Source: Desemzia sp. RIT 804 (GTDB taxonomy: Bacteria > Bacillota > Bacilli > Lactobacillales > Carnobacteriaceae). From it: DNA of 64,000 nucleotides. The position numbers and the translations under genes are program-made. Below, piece by piece: positions 48,758 to 57,252 of this stretch. Within the stretch, counting starts at the first letter, position 1, and every line of letters starts with the position of its first letter. Below the pieces are notes generated by a model, which was not told where the DNA came from, ran no database searches, and saw nothing but the letters and a program-made list of their open reading frames with translations. Location: NCBI RefSeq assembly GCF_016892605.1, contig NZ_JAFEMV010000003.1, positions 310,001-374,000 of the forward strand, written 5' to 3'.

Positions 48758-49312
48758 TCTAATTGTGTTAAGTGCTTTTGTCCATAATAATAAGTCATTG
48801 AACATGCCTTCAGCATTTGTTTTATTGTAGTCATTTGGTTTGAAGACACTCATATTTTCAAAGTCAGCCATCAATGAGAAGTTTGTAGTAGTGTGTACAC
48901 TTGCTACACTCAATTCTCCTAAGATAACACGCATGTTTTCGTGAGCACGAGCGCCACCTAAACTACCATATCCAACTAGTGCTGCTGCTTTATTGTTCAC
49001 TTCTGGGTTTAAGTAATCTAAAGCATTTTTCAATGCGCCACCTACTGCATGGTTATATTCTGGAGTGATAAATACATAACCATCAAATGAAGCCATTTTT
49101 TCAGACCAAGCTTTGATTGCAGCACCTGCAGCTTCTGCACGATCTTCAAAAAGTTTTGCTCCCATTAATGGTAAATCGTAGTCTGACAAAGGAACTAATT
49201 CGTACTCTACTCCTTCGTCGTTTCTATTGTTAGCAAAGTCCAGAACCCATTGTGATACTGCTGTTGCATTGTTTCCTTCACGTACACTACCTGAAATAAT
49301 ACCGATTTTCAT
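48755..49312 (-). CDS. NAD(P)H-dependent FMN reductase
   Basis: 185 residues, flavodoxin-like. FMN phosphate loop GSVREGNNATAVS, and TPEYNHAVGGALKNALDYL is the family signature. The ATG at 49310-49312 has GAGGAG nine bases upstream. A longer form is possible: a TTG at about 49396 has GGGAGG seven bases upstream and is in frame, adding 28 residues including FLTRVKNSLFGNQ. Probably acts in quinone or azo reduction or oxidative-stress response; substrate unknown. Confidence 0.85.
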   Translation of the reverse strand: MKIGIISGSVREGNNATAVSQWVLDFANNRNDEGVEYELVPLSDYDLPLMGAKLFEDRAEAAGAAIKAWSEKMASFDGYVFITPEYNHAVGGALKNALDYLNPEVNNKAAALVGYGSLGGARAHENMRVILGELSVASVHTTTNFSLMADFENMSVFKPNDYNKTNAEGMFNDLLLWTKALNTIR

Positions 49313-49445
49313 AATTTTTGTCTCCTCTTTTTCTGTTTGTTTTTGATTCCCGAATAAAGAATTTTTCACTCGAGTTAAAAAGCTTTCTTGTGCCAATGTG
49401 TTTCCTCCCATTTATGTAACGAATTGTGGAAAACCCACCAACTCT

Positions 49446-49472
49446 TTACTTACTTTTTGTTAACTTACTTAC
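49446..49472. promoter_or_regulatory. candidate repressor site upstream of the FMN reductase
   Basis: Direct repeats TTACTTAC at 49446-49453 and 49465-49472, with TTTTTGTTAAC between. Similar arrangements occur at operators of HxlR/MarR-type redox regulators, which often control such reductases. No regulator gene is adjacent; inference only. Confidence 0.35.
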
Positions 49473-49661
49473 ATTATGCCCTACTCGCAAATTAAACGCA
49501 AGTAATAATTTACGATTTCGAGATACTTTTTTATGAACATCTTGTGAAGTCGATGTAAATGCTGGATGCTCTTTACCTCAACATTTAACTTTTCAGATAC
49601 GAATCCGTTTGTTAGTTAAATAGTAATGTTCGATTAATCAATTAACTCAATCAGCCAAACG

Positions 49662-49708
49662 AAAAACCATTTCTACTGATGAGCACTCATCAATAGAAAT
49701 GGTTTTTG
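49662..49708 (-). terminator. terminator after the PTS EIIC gene
   Basis: AAAAACCATTTCTATTGATGAG / CTCATCAGTAGAAATGGTTTTTCG; T/A runs on both sides make it bidirectional. Its sequence resembles the terminator at 42195-42242. Confidence 0.9.
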
Positions 49709-49778
49709 CTTTATGCCGATTATTTCAGTGAATTGAAATCATTTTTCCAACAAACACTTTTGTTCCAGTTTTATTGTT

Positions 49779-51050
49779 CTAGTTCGTTAGTGCATCTGAA
49801 GTTTCCGTATCACTTTCTTGTTTTAATTGAGCTTTGTCAATGGAACGAACAAACGGATAATAAATCGCAACAGTGACAGCTACGGTAATAACTTGAATGA
49901 CTGCCCCGCTGATCGCACCACCAGTAGCTAAATAACCGCTAATGATTGGCGGCATCGTCCAAGGCACTGCTATCCCAACAGTTTTAGCCACTAGACCCGT
50001 TGCCATCCCAAAATAAGTGATCAACGCTGTAGCTACTGGTGCTAAGATGAAAGGTATTAACAATTTAAAATTCAATACCACAGGGAAACCAAATAAAATC
50101 GGTTCATTGATGTTAAAGATCCCCGGTGCAATAGACAATTTCCCCATCGCTTTATTTTGTTTACTCTTCGTAAAGGCAAATAAACAAATAGCTAATCCTA
50201 TCGTTGCTCCTCCACCGCCTATCCAAACAAAATTCATCATGAATTCGTTTGTGATGATGTTCGGCAACTCTTCGCCTGCTTGAAAAGCCAATCGGTTAGC
50301 ATCCGTATTTTGTAACCAAATTGGTTGAATCAACGGATTAGTCGTGTTGGCACCATGAATCCCAACAAACCAAAACAGAGAATTGATAGCGACCATGACT
50401 AGTGTTCCCCATAGAGAACTGCCGACCGCGCCTAAAGGTTTCCCTAAAATAGTCGTTAAGATACTGTGGATATTTCCGCCATTCAAGTCAATCAAGATGT
50501 AGATGGCTCCCCAGAACAGGATGACCATCAAACCTGGGAGAATAGCCGCAAATGATTTAGCTACTGCAGGCGGAACTCCTTCTGGCATTTTGATCGTCCA
50601 ATTTTTTTGGACAAAGAAACGAAAAATCTCTGCAGCTGTCAATCCAACTACGATTGCTACGAATAAACCGGTACTGCCAAGATAAGTATAGTTGACTCCT
50701 GTTCCGAGATCAGTTGCCAAATCAGGAGAGACGATCACAAAAGCTGAAAGAGCTATAATACCTGCCGACACGCCGTCTACATCGTAATAACGAGCTAAAC
50801 TATTCGCAATCCCAAATACAGCCACCAACGCCATCAGCCCAAATGAGCCATTTACGATTTTATTGATCCAGTCAGAAATGCCAGCTTCAGCCAACATTTC
50901 GGGGTATCCTTCAATGGGCAAATTTCCCAGTACTAAGAAAACAGATCCGATGATAATAAGCGGCATCCCTAATACGATTCCATCACGCAAAGATTTTAAA
51001 TGCCGTTGTGCAGCTATCCTACCTGCAATTGCTTCGATTTTTTCTAACAT
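49779..51050 (-). CDS. celB: PTS EIIC, cellobiose/lichenan (lactose) family
   Basis: 423 residues, about ten membrane helices. FNINEPILFGFPVVLNFKLL is the EIIC signature for this family; the start SLRDGIVLGMPLIIIGS is typical. No EIIA or EIIB genes are adjacent, so it must use partners encoded elsewhere. It lies 15 bases downstream of mupG, whose product cleaves MurNAc-6-phosphate-containing disaccharide, so the imported sugar may be a muropeptide disaccharide or another beta-glycoside. The symbol is at family level. Confidence 0.87.
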   Translation of the reverse strand: MLEKIEAIAGRIAAQRHLKSLRDGIVLGMPLIIIGSVFLVLGNLPIEGYPEMLAEAGISDWINKIVNGSFGLMALVAVFGIANSLARYYDVDGVSAGIIALSAFVIVSPDLATDLGTGVNYTYLGSTGLFVAIVVGLTAAEIFRFFVQKNWTIKMPEGVPPAVAKSFAAILPGLMVILFWGAIYILIDLNGGNIHSILTTILGKPLGAVGSSLWGTLVMVAINSLFWFVGIHGANTTNPLIQPIWLQNTDANRLAFQAGEELPNIITNEFMMNFVWIGGGGATIGLAICLFAFTKSKQNKAMGKLSIAPGIFNINEPILFGFPVVLNFKLLIPFILAPVATALITYFGMATGLVAKTVGIAVPWTMPPIISGYLATGGAISGAVIQVITVAVTVAIYYPFVRSIDKAQLKQESDTETSDALTN

Positions 51051-51065
51051 ATATCCGCCTCCTTT

Positions 51066-52157
51066 TTAGTGTGCTTCAATAAATTGGAAACTTGACCATG
51101 GTTCTAGATAATCCAGCAAGAAAATGGATTCAGGTGTTAATTTGGCTACGATATTCCGTGTTTCATCATCTTCCATCGCTTTAAGCGCAATTTGAGTTTC
51201 ACCTTTATATTGTCCAAAGTTGTTATTGCAGATTAAGATATCACCTTTCTTCGTTTCTGCTGTAGCATGTACTGGAAAATCTTCTGCTTTATATTTAACG
51301 CGCGTCATCGAAGAACGGATCATGTATTCAGAACGATCCCCTCTATATTGATGAACTTCATCCAACAATACTTTCTTTTCCAGATCCGTAACACCCGGTT
51401 CGAATACCAGTTCTAATTGAACATGAGGATTTAAAAAGGCTTTGGACATGGCTTTTAATTCTTCCTCAGAAGCATAGCCATTACCGATCAATAAATCATC
51501 GATCGTATCCATCAATCGATAGTGATTGACTTGCGTACGGATAGACAGTGAACGGTGCTGCTCCAGTGTACACAACCCTGTTTGCACTGGCCAAGGTCCC
51601 AATTCTCCCACTTGAGAAGTCACGAAAGCTGCTGTATTCAATCTGTAGTTCGTATATTGAGCTGTCGTTTTCTCAAAATGAGCTTGAGATAAACCAGAAT
51701 ATTTTTGTGGATAAAAGTTATGCGAAGCTGTTAAGTTTTCTTTATTTGGTTTGTAACTCATAATGTTATCAATGTAGTTTGTACCGCTGCTCATGTTTAC
51801 TTCAATTTGCAAGTTGTATGGATTTTTGGTCATACGGGCTTCTTCGGCACCGGTAAAGCCTAGATCCAATCGCACAGCTGTAGCCCCTAAATCACTAAAA
51901 AATTTCAAGTCGTCATAACTTACACCTAATTGATCAAACAACCCAGGATTGATATCCACAACAGTTTCCATGCTTAATGAATTCCCATATTCAATGATTT
52001 TTTTAAATTTGTTGACTACTTCTTCTGTATCTCCAGTGATTTCCAGTAAACTAGTGAAAATCCGTTTAAATCCATATTGATGTGCTAAATCTAAATACTC
52101 TTTGTCCTTTTCATATGTACTTTTTGCCGGATAAATCGAGATACCCATTTTTTTCAT
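51066..52157 (-). CDS. mupG: DUF871 / MupG-like 6-phospho-N-acetylmuramidase family protein
   Basis: 363 residues. Start ATG at 52155-52157 with GGAGGAATT seven bases upstream (MKKMGISIYPAKSTYEKDKE). N-terminal TIM-barrel (ISIYP, RIFTSLLE, VDINPGLFDQL, VRLDLGF) and a smaller C-terminal domain. MupG of Staphylococcus hydrolyses MurNAc-6P-GlcNAc imported by a PTS during cell-wall recycling. Coupled here to a PTS EIIC, which supports phospho-disaccharide hydrolysis; no murQ (etherase) is in the window. Confidence 0.82.
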   Translation of the reverse strand: MKKMGISIYPAKSTYEKDKEYLDLAHQYGFKRIFTSLLEITGDTEEVVNKFKKIIEYGNSLSMETVVDINPGLFDQLGVSYDDLKFFSDLGATAVRLDLGFTGAEEARMTKNPYNLQIEVNMSSGTNYIDNIMSYKPNKENLTASHNFYPQKYSGLSQAHFEKTTAQYTNYRLNTAAFVTSQVGELGPWPVQTGLCTLEQHRSLSIRTQVNHYRLMDTIDDLLIGNGYASEEELKAMSKAFLNPHVQLELVFEPGVTDLEKKVLLDEVHQYRGDRSEYMIRSSMTRVKYKAEDFPVHATAETKKGDILICNNNFGQYKGETQIALKAMEDDETRNIVAKLTPESIFLLDYLEPWSSFQFIEAH

Positions 52158-52179
52158 TCTAATTCCTCCCAAATTTTAT

Positions 52180-52194
52180 TGAAAACGGTTTACA
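52180..52194. promoter_or_regulatory. cre-like or LacI-type operator before mupG
   Basis: TGAAAACGGTTTACA on the plus strand, an imperfect palindrome resembling the CcpA catabolite site but one base longer in the centre. It lies just downstream of the predicted transcription start, where it would block the mupG-EIIC operon. Confidence 0.5.
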
Positions 52195-52205
52195 TTTACG
52201 CAATA

Positions 52206-52234
52206 AGTCTACCTTTAATCAATATATGTGTCAA
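52206..52234 (-). promoter_or_regulatory. mupG operon promoter
   Basis: TTGACA at 52229-52234, 17-base spacer, TAGACT at 52206-52211. Confidence 0.8.
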
Positions 52235-52320
52235 TTTATCTCTAATAAAGCTAGCTTCTTTTCTTTTCGTAAAATAGTGTTACCATAAACTAGGTACATT
52301 ACAATAAAGGAGAAAAAATT

Positions 52321-52992
52321 ATGTCCTTATTAGAAATCAAAAATCTATCGTTTGAAGCAGCAAATAAAAAAATATTGGAGAATATCCAGCTTACTGTAGA
52401 CGAAGGTGATTTTCTATCTATCACCGGTCCTTCGGGAAGCGGAAAAAGCACTCTTTTGAAGATCATCGCTACTATTTCATCCAAAACCAGTGGAGAATTT
52501 TTTTATAATGGTAAGCCTATTGAATCTTATGAGCCTACTGAATACCGTAAAGAAGTTTCCTACTGCTTTCAGTCTCCGGTTTTATTTGGAGAAACAGTAA
52601 AGGATAACTTGGCTTTTCCTTATACGATTCGGGAAATGAAGTTTGATGAAACAAAAGCTGTCGAGTATTTAAAAACAGTTGGATTACCAGAAGAATACTT
52701 GGATAAAACCATCAATAGTTTGTCTGGCGGGGAAAAACAACGAATTGCACTTATTCGGAACGTGTTGTTCCAACCAAAAATTCTGCTGTTGGATGAGGTT
52801 ACGAGTGCGTTAGATGAAGAGAATCGCCAAATCATCTGGAAATGGCTGCAGGATATGCGTCAAAAAACTAAGATGACGATCTTAATGATTAGTCACAATG
52901 AAGAAGAAGCTGCTCTTGCAGATAAACACATCCATATCGTGACAGGAAAAATTGTTGGTAAAGGAGGAGCTGAAAATGGATTTACAAGTTAG
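52321..52992 (+). CDS. fetA: ABC transporter ATPase, FetA-like
   Basis: 223 residues, single nucleotide-binding domain: Walker [10 protein letters not shown], signature LSGGEKQR, Walker B ILLLDEVTSALD, H-loop in MISHNEEE. AAAGGAG precedes the ATG. It overlaps fetB by 17 bases. FetAB in E. coli exports iron and improves peroxide resistance. Confidence 0.85.
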   Translation: MSLLEIKNLSFEAANKKILENIQLTVDEGDFLSITGPSGSGKSTLLKIIATISSKTSGEFFYNGKPIESYEPTEYRKEVSYCFQSPVLFGETVKDNLAFPYTIREMKFDETKAVEYLKTVGLPEEYLDKTINSLSGGEKQRIALIRNVLFQPKILLLDEVTSALDEENRQIIWKWLQDMRQKTKMTILMISHNEEEAALADKHIHIVTGKIVGKGGAENGFTS

Positions 52993-53734
52993 CCCAATCA
53001 CTCTCGTACTAAGCTTTGTATTAGTATTGTTTGCGATGTTTATTTCTTATAAAGAAAAATTAGGTACCGCTAAAGAGATTTTGTACAGCGTAATACGTGC
53101 TGTGATCCAACTCGTTATTGTGGGTTATGTCTTAACTTACTTATTCGGACTGGATAATCCTATCGTCACGATCGGCTTAATACTGGTGATTTCTTTCAAC
53201 GCTGCTTGGAATGCGCATAAACGCAGCAATAATATACCGAATTCACTAAAAATCTCTATGACAGCTATCTTTTCGACCATTATTTTGACACTATCTATTT
53301 TGGTTTTATCCGGATCCATAGAGTTCATCCCTTCTCAAATTGTCCCGATCTCAGGCATGATTTGCGGAAGTGCTATGACGACTATTGGTTTGTGTTACAG
53401 AAACTTAAATGCATTATTTCGTGATCAGCGGCAACAAGTATTGGAAAAATTGTCCCTTGGAGCTACTCCGAACCAAGCTTCTCGCCCTATTCTAAGAGAT
53501 ACTATCAAATCAGGGATGCAACCGGCATTAGATTCGGCAAAGACAATCGGAATTGTTACTTTACCTGGGATGATGTCTGGCTTGATGTTTGCCGGAACTG
53601 TACCGATGACTGCTATCATGTATCAAATCATGGTCACTTTTATGGTCGTCGCTACAAGTAGTATATCTTCTTATATCGCTTCGTTTTTAGCTTACCGTAG
53701 TTTTTTCAATGACAGGCAACAATTCTTGGCGTAA
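52976..53734 (+). CDS. fetB: ABC transporter permease, FetB (UPF0014) family
   Basis: 252 residues with about six to seven membrane helices. UPF0014 features: VIRAVIQLVIVGYVL, NAAWNAHKRSNNIP and KTIGIVTLPGMMSGLMFAG. GGAGGAG lies before the ATG inside fetA. Permease partner of FetA; probable iron exporter, though the substrate in Gram-positives is not proven. Confidence 0.87.
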   Translation: MDLQVSPITLVLSFVLVLFAMFISYKEKLGTAKEILYSVIRAVIQLVIVGYVLTYLFGLDNPIVTIGLILVISFNAAWNAHKRSNNIPNSLKISMTAIFSTIILTLSILVLSGSIEFIPSQIVPISGMICGSAMTTIGLCYRNLNALFRDQRQQVLEKLSLGATPNQASRPILRDTIKSGMQPALDSAKTIGIVTLPGMMSGLMFAGTVPMTAIMYQIMVTFMVVATSSISSYIASFLAYRSFFNDRQQFLA

Positions 53735-53821
53735 GTAGCGTTATAGACACCATTTTGATCATCAAGTTTTGATTTGTGTCTTGTTTGTTCACTTTGAAAA
53801 CCAATATTTAGTTATTAAAGC

Positions 53822-53850
53822 TTTACTTATACACGATAAAAAGATATAGT
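53822..53850 (+). promoter_or_regulatory. cold-shock gene promoter
   Basis: TTTACT at 53822-53827, 17-base spacer, TATAGT at 53845-53850. The resulting untranslated leader is about 130 bases, the length expected for a cold-responsive csp mRNA. Confidence 0.65.
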
Positions 53851-53987
53851 AATAAATGTAGTAAGTTAGTTAAACAAATTGATTGGTAGTTTTATTCATT
53901 TTTATGTCTAAATTCCCTTTTCATTTATTTAATGAAATATTGCAAATACAACGTGCTATGAGCACATATATATGGAGGAATTTAGTT

Positions 53988-54188
53988 ATGAATAAAGGTA
54001 CAGTAAAATGGTTTAATGCAGATAAAGGTTTCGGTTTTATCGAACGCGAAGGCGAAGAAGATTTATTCGCACACTTCTCAGCTATCCAAACTGACGGTTT
54101 CAAAACTTTAGAAGAAGGCGAAACAGTTACTTTTGATATTGAAGAAGGTAACCGCGGACTTCAAGCAGTAAACATTACTAAAGCATAA
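53988..54188 (+). CDS. cspA: cold-shock protein
   Basis: 66 residues, one OB-fold cold-shock domain. RNP1 is [11 protein letters not shown]2 is DLFAHFSAI. Starts [21 protein letters not shown] lies eight bases upstream. An upstream extension of the open frame is untranslated leader. RNA chaperone for cold or growth-phase adaptation; strong terminator follows. Confidence 0.95.
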   Translation: MNKGTVKWFNADKGFGFIEREGEEDLFAHFSAIQTDGFKTLEEGETVTFDIEEGNRGLQAVNITKA

Positions 54189-54198
54189 TAATAAATCT

Positions 54199-54236
54199 AA
54201 CCCCCAAAGATCAATAATTGATCTTTGGGGGTTTTT
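54199..54236 (+). terminator. csp terminator
   Basis: CCCCCAAAGATCAAT-a-ATTGATCTTTGGGGGTTTTT, near-perfect stem, 10 bases after the stop. Confidence 0.95.
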
Positions 54237-54390
54237 CGTTATCTAGAACATTATTTTTGCATTTTTCACACTCTCTTCCTTACAATAAAAGTGATGATAC
54301 AGTTCTTAAGGTATTTCTTTACAGTTGAGAATAAATTCGCTTTTGACGCTGATTAATAGTGGACTTAAATAAGGAGGATATTCATGCTGA

Positions 54391-54528
54391 ATGAAAAAGC
54401 GTTGTATCAACTATCCAACTCAATACGTTGAACATCATGCTAAACCATAAGATGAAAGCAGCTTGTATCATCTTGGTTATGGATTACATAACCAAGAAGT
54501 AAATAAAGATTGGAAATGCAAAAAATAA
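54391..54528 (+). pseudogene. 46-codon ORF interrupted by one in-frame stop
   Basis: Reads MKKRCINYPTQYVEHHAKP, then TAA at 54448-54450, then DESSLYHLGYGLHNQEVNKD to WKCKK and a second TAA at 54526-54528. Reading continues sensibly on both sides, which suggests a nonsense change (for example from CAA). AAGGAGG lies 14 bases upstream; nearer to it another ATG opens a different, 15-codon frame. No family recognised. Followed by a hairpin at 54541-54580. Confidence 0.45.
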
Positions 54529-54540
54529 TCTATCAATAGT

Positions 54541-54580
54541 AAAGCATCAGAAAAACGCTTAGCAGTTTTTCTGATGCTTT
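54541..54580. terminator. bidirectional hairpin between convergent genes
   Basis: AAAGCATCAGAAAAA..TTTTTCTGATGCTTT stem between the small pseudogene and the converging VOC gene; T-runs are short on both sides. Confidence 0.65.
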
Positions 54581-54618
54581 TCTGTTCTCTTGATTTAAAT
54601 CCAAAAATTTAATCTTAA

Positions 54619-55059
54619 CTATAGTGAATCTTCTGCTCCAAGAGTTGAAATTTGCCATTGGATACCATACTTATCAAATAAATTTCCATATAATGGACTC
54701 CAAAAAGTTTCTTGTAAATCCATCTCGATTTTACCGCCCTCTTTTAATTTGTCGAACACAGCTCGGGTTTCTGCTGGATCATCGTAGACCAGAGTCAATG
54801 ACAAATTATTCCCTACATTGTATGACATTCCAGGAAAAATATCCGAAAACATTATATAAGATCCATTTGGCAATTGAATAGTTGCATTCATGATTCGTTC
54901 ACTAGCTTCTTCAGGAATAGGAGGGTCCTCTGGACTGTTTGGCATATCTTTAAACTTTGACGTATCCAATACTTGAGCTTCTAAAATTTCTGCATAAAAA
55001 CGAATAGCTTCATCCGCGTTTCCATCAAAAATAAAATAGGGATAGGAATCTTTTAACAT
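54619..55059 (-). CDS. VOC superfamily protein (PhnB/YjdN-like)
   Basis: 146 residues, two beta-alpha-beta-beta-beta modules of the vicinal oxygen chelate fold. Typical PhnB-type strings: SYPYFIFDGNADEAIRFYAE, LPNGSYIMFSD and FWSPLYGNLFDKYGIQWQIS. Usually lacks proven enzyme activity; resembles glyoxalase or antibiotic-binding relatives. AAGGAGAGAAGG lies before the ATG. Confidence 0.82.
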   Translation of the reverse strand: MLKDSYPYFIFDGNADEAIRFYAEILEAQVLDTSKFKDMPNSPEDPPIPEEASERIMNATIQLPNGSYIMFSDIFPGMSYNVGNNLSLTLVYDDPAETRAVFDKLKEGGKIEMDLQETFWSPLYGNLFDKYGIQWQISTLGAEDSL

Positions 55060-55580
55060 ATCTTTACCTTCTCTCCTTTTAGTAAGTTTCGATTTTAGTT
55101 TATATCCAGCCCATTAGTTTCGCAACTATTGTGTCCTCTATTATATTTCCTTTTTCAGTCGGTTGTTTAAATGTCATGTTGGCTCTCTCCATATTGTTCT
55201 GTTTTTTAGATTAAAACAAAGCAATAAATCCCCCAATAAAATTAGGAAAAACTTTGAACAATTATGACACCGTGCAAAACACACCTTTATCAAAAATAAA
55301 AGAATATGAATTTTTATGTATTTATAAGAATAATCTCCTCAAATTTATTTTTGAACAAAAAGGTTGTTTTTCTTTTTAAATAGTGTAATATAAACTTTAA
55401 CAATTTAAACTCCATTTCCCGCTAACCTTTTTTATACAATAACCAGTTTTATAATGTATAAATAGAAATGAATTTATACAATAAACCCAAACATAAACCT
55501 TTGAACAATGATTAAAATAGAATGATTTTTTGGAAGGGTTTATGAGAATAATTATTAAAAAACTAAATACCATAAAATCA
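55060..55580. other. AT-rich intergenic region without a supported gene
   Basis: About 520 bases between the divergent VOC gene and the T-box leader. A 105-codon minus-strand open frame at 55397-55714 runs antisense through the T-box and has no family similarity, so it is ignored. TTGGAA and TATTAA with a 17-base gap near 55530-55560 form a weak candidate promoter for the T-box transcript. Confidence 0.5.
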
Positions 55581-55828
55581 ATGATAGAGAGAGTAGACTG
55601 GAATATTTCTCCAAGCGAGTCGGGGCAGAGTGGAAGCCCGTCAGAAAACTCCATGTTGAAGCGCACTCTATCTGATGAAGAGGTGAACTTATAGTAGCTT
55701 CTTTCGCATTTCAAGCGTTATGAATATGAGGTGGATGTGCCTGTGCGCGCATCAATTAGAGTGGTACCGCGGATTAAATGATTTGACCCGTCTCTTGTGT
55801 TGTTATACAAGAGACGGGTCTTTTTGTC
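55581..55828 (+). ncRNA. T-box riboswitch controlling the polar amino acid ABC operon
   Basis: GATAGAGAGAG and CTCTATC form the base of stem I; AGAGTGGTACCGCGG (55758-55772) is a full T-box sequence; GACCCGTCTCTTGT / ACAAGAGACGGGTCTTTTT (55785-55826) is the terminator. The specifier should lie in AACTCCATGTTGAAGCGC; CTC or CAT are candidates, but I cannot fix it by eye. Uncharged cognate tRNA would allow read-through into the transporter. Confidence 0.88.
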
Positions 55829-55863
55829 TTCAAAAAATCAATTTGAAAAGGAGTTCTGTATCC

Positions 55864-56514
55864 ATGTCTATCGAATCTTTACTGACTTATTTGCCACTCT
55901 ATTTTAAAGGTGCTGGCTATACTATCTCTTTATCTTTCTTTGCTATTATCATCGGTGTGCTGCTAGGTTCTATACTGGCTGTTATCAAAATGTCAAAAAA
56001 TCCATTTTTGAACAAACCTGCTTCTGCTTATATTCAGCTAGTAAGAGGTACGCCTATGTTGGTGCAATTGTTTATTATTTACTACGGCTTATACGTCATC
56101 AACATTGAACTCCCAGATTTTGTTTCAGGAGTAGTAACGGTCGCTTTAAATTCAGCTGCTTATATTGCCGAGATCATCCGTGCTGGAATACAGGCTGTAG
56201 ATAAAGGACAAATGGAAGCTGCGCGTTCAATTGGAATGAGCTATAAAAAAGCGATGCAGCAAATCATTTTCCCGCAAGCCCTAAAAAATATTCTCCCAAC
56301 ACTAGGAAATGAATTCGTTACATTGATCAAAGAATCTTCCATCATTTCTGTCGTTGGGATGCATGATTTAATGTACAACGCTCAAGTTGTTGCCGGAGCT
56401 ACTTATTCACCTTTTGTGCCTTATGTCATCGTAGCAGTTTTTTATTTCTTCATGACAACAGGTGCTTCTAAGCTGGTAAATACATATGAAAAGAGGTTAC
56501 AACTAAGTGATTAA
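55864..56514 (+). CDS. polar amino acid ABC transporter permease
   Basis: 216 residues, HisM/GlnP type with about five helices. The EAA loop is [25 protein letters not shown] at 55864 with AAAGGAG ten bases upstream; an open frame extending upstream runs through the T-box and is not translated. Overlaps the ATPase gene by eight bases. The amino acid may be His, Leu-type or another, pending the T-box specifier. Confidence 0.9.
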   Translation: MSIESLLTYLPLYFKGAGYTISLSFFAIIIGVLLGSILAVIKMSKNPFLNKPASAYIQLVRGTPMLVQLFIIYYGLYVINIELPDFVSGVVTVALNSAAYIAEIIRAGIQAVDKGQMEAARSIGMSYKKAMQQIIFPQALKNILPTLGNEFVTLIKESSIISVVGMHDLMYNAQVVAGATYSPFVPYVIVAVFYFFMTTGASKLVNTYEKRLQLSD

Positions 56515-57229
56515 AACAATCGAATTGACAAAATCTTATGGCAATAAAGAAGTTTTAAAAGGAATCAATACCGAAATCAAGAATGGCGAAGTAGTCGTTG
56601 TGATCGGTCCTTCGGGTTCTGGAAAGAGCACCTTCTTACGTTGCTTGAACATTCTTGAAGAACCAACTTCTGGAAAAGTTTTTTTCGAAGACCAATGGAT
56701 CAACCAAAAAGGAATCAATATCGATACTATCCGTACCAAATTAGGAATGGTTTTTCAGAATTTCAACTTATTTCCACATTTGACTGTACTAGAAAATATT
56801 ACGACTGGCCCGGTTCAAGTCCAACGAAAAAGCGCAGCAGAAGCTAAACAAATTGCTGAAGCACTGCTCAACAATATGGGATTATCGGATAAAGCTGCAG
56901 CTTATCCAAACTCACTTTCCGGCGGTCAAAAACAGCGGATCGCTATTGCCAGAGCTTTAGCGATGAAACCAGAAATGATGCTGTTTGATGAACCTACTTC
57001 CGCGCTTGATCCGGAAATGGTTGGTGAAGTTTTACAAGTTATGAAAAATTTAGCGTCTAGTGGAATGACAATGGCCATTGTCACTCATGAGATGAATTTT
57101 GCTCGTGAAGTTGGGGACCGAGTGATTTTTATGGATGAAGGCACAATAGTCGAGCAAGGAACTCCACAAGAAGTCTTTGACCATCCAACACAAGAAAGAA
57201 CAAAAATTTTCTTATCGAAAGTGCTATAA
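56507..57229 (+). CDS. polar amino acid ABC transporter ATPase
   Basis: 240 residues from a GTG start. GlnQ/HisP type: Walker [30 protein letters not shown] (Q-loop), signature LSGGQKQR, Walker [26 protein letters not shown]. Eight-base overlap with the permease and 23 bases to the binding-protein gene, clearly one operon. Confidence 0.93.
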   Translation: MIKTIELTKSYGNKEVLKGINTEIKNGEVVVVIGPSGSGKSTFLRCLNILEEPTSGKVFFEDQWINQKGINIDTIRTKLGMVFQNFNLFPHLTVLENITTGPVQVQRKSAAEAKQIAEALLNNMGLSDKAAAYPNSLSGGQKQRIAIARALAMKPEMMLFDEPTSALDPEMVGEVLQVMKNLASSGMTMAIVTHEMNFAREVGDRVIFMDEGTIVEQGTPQEVFDHPTQERTKIFLSKVL

Positions 57230-57252
57230 AAAAGAAACTAGGAGGAAAGAAA

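Noticed and set aside
55397-55714. 105-codon minus-strand ORF antisense to the T-box leader
   Set aside because: Runs antisense through a well-supported T-box; no ribosome-binding site or similarity.
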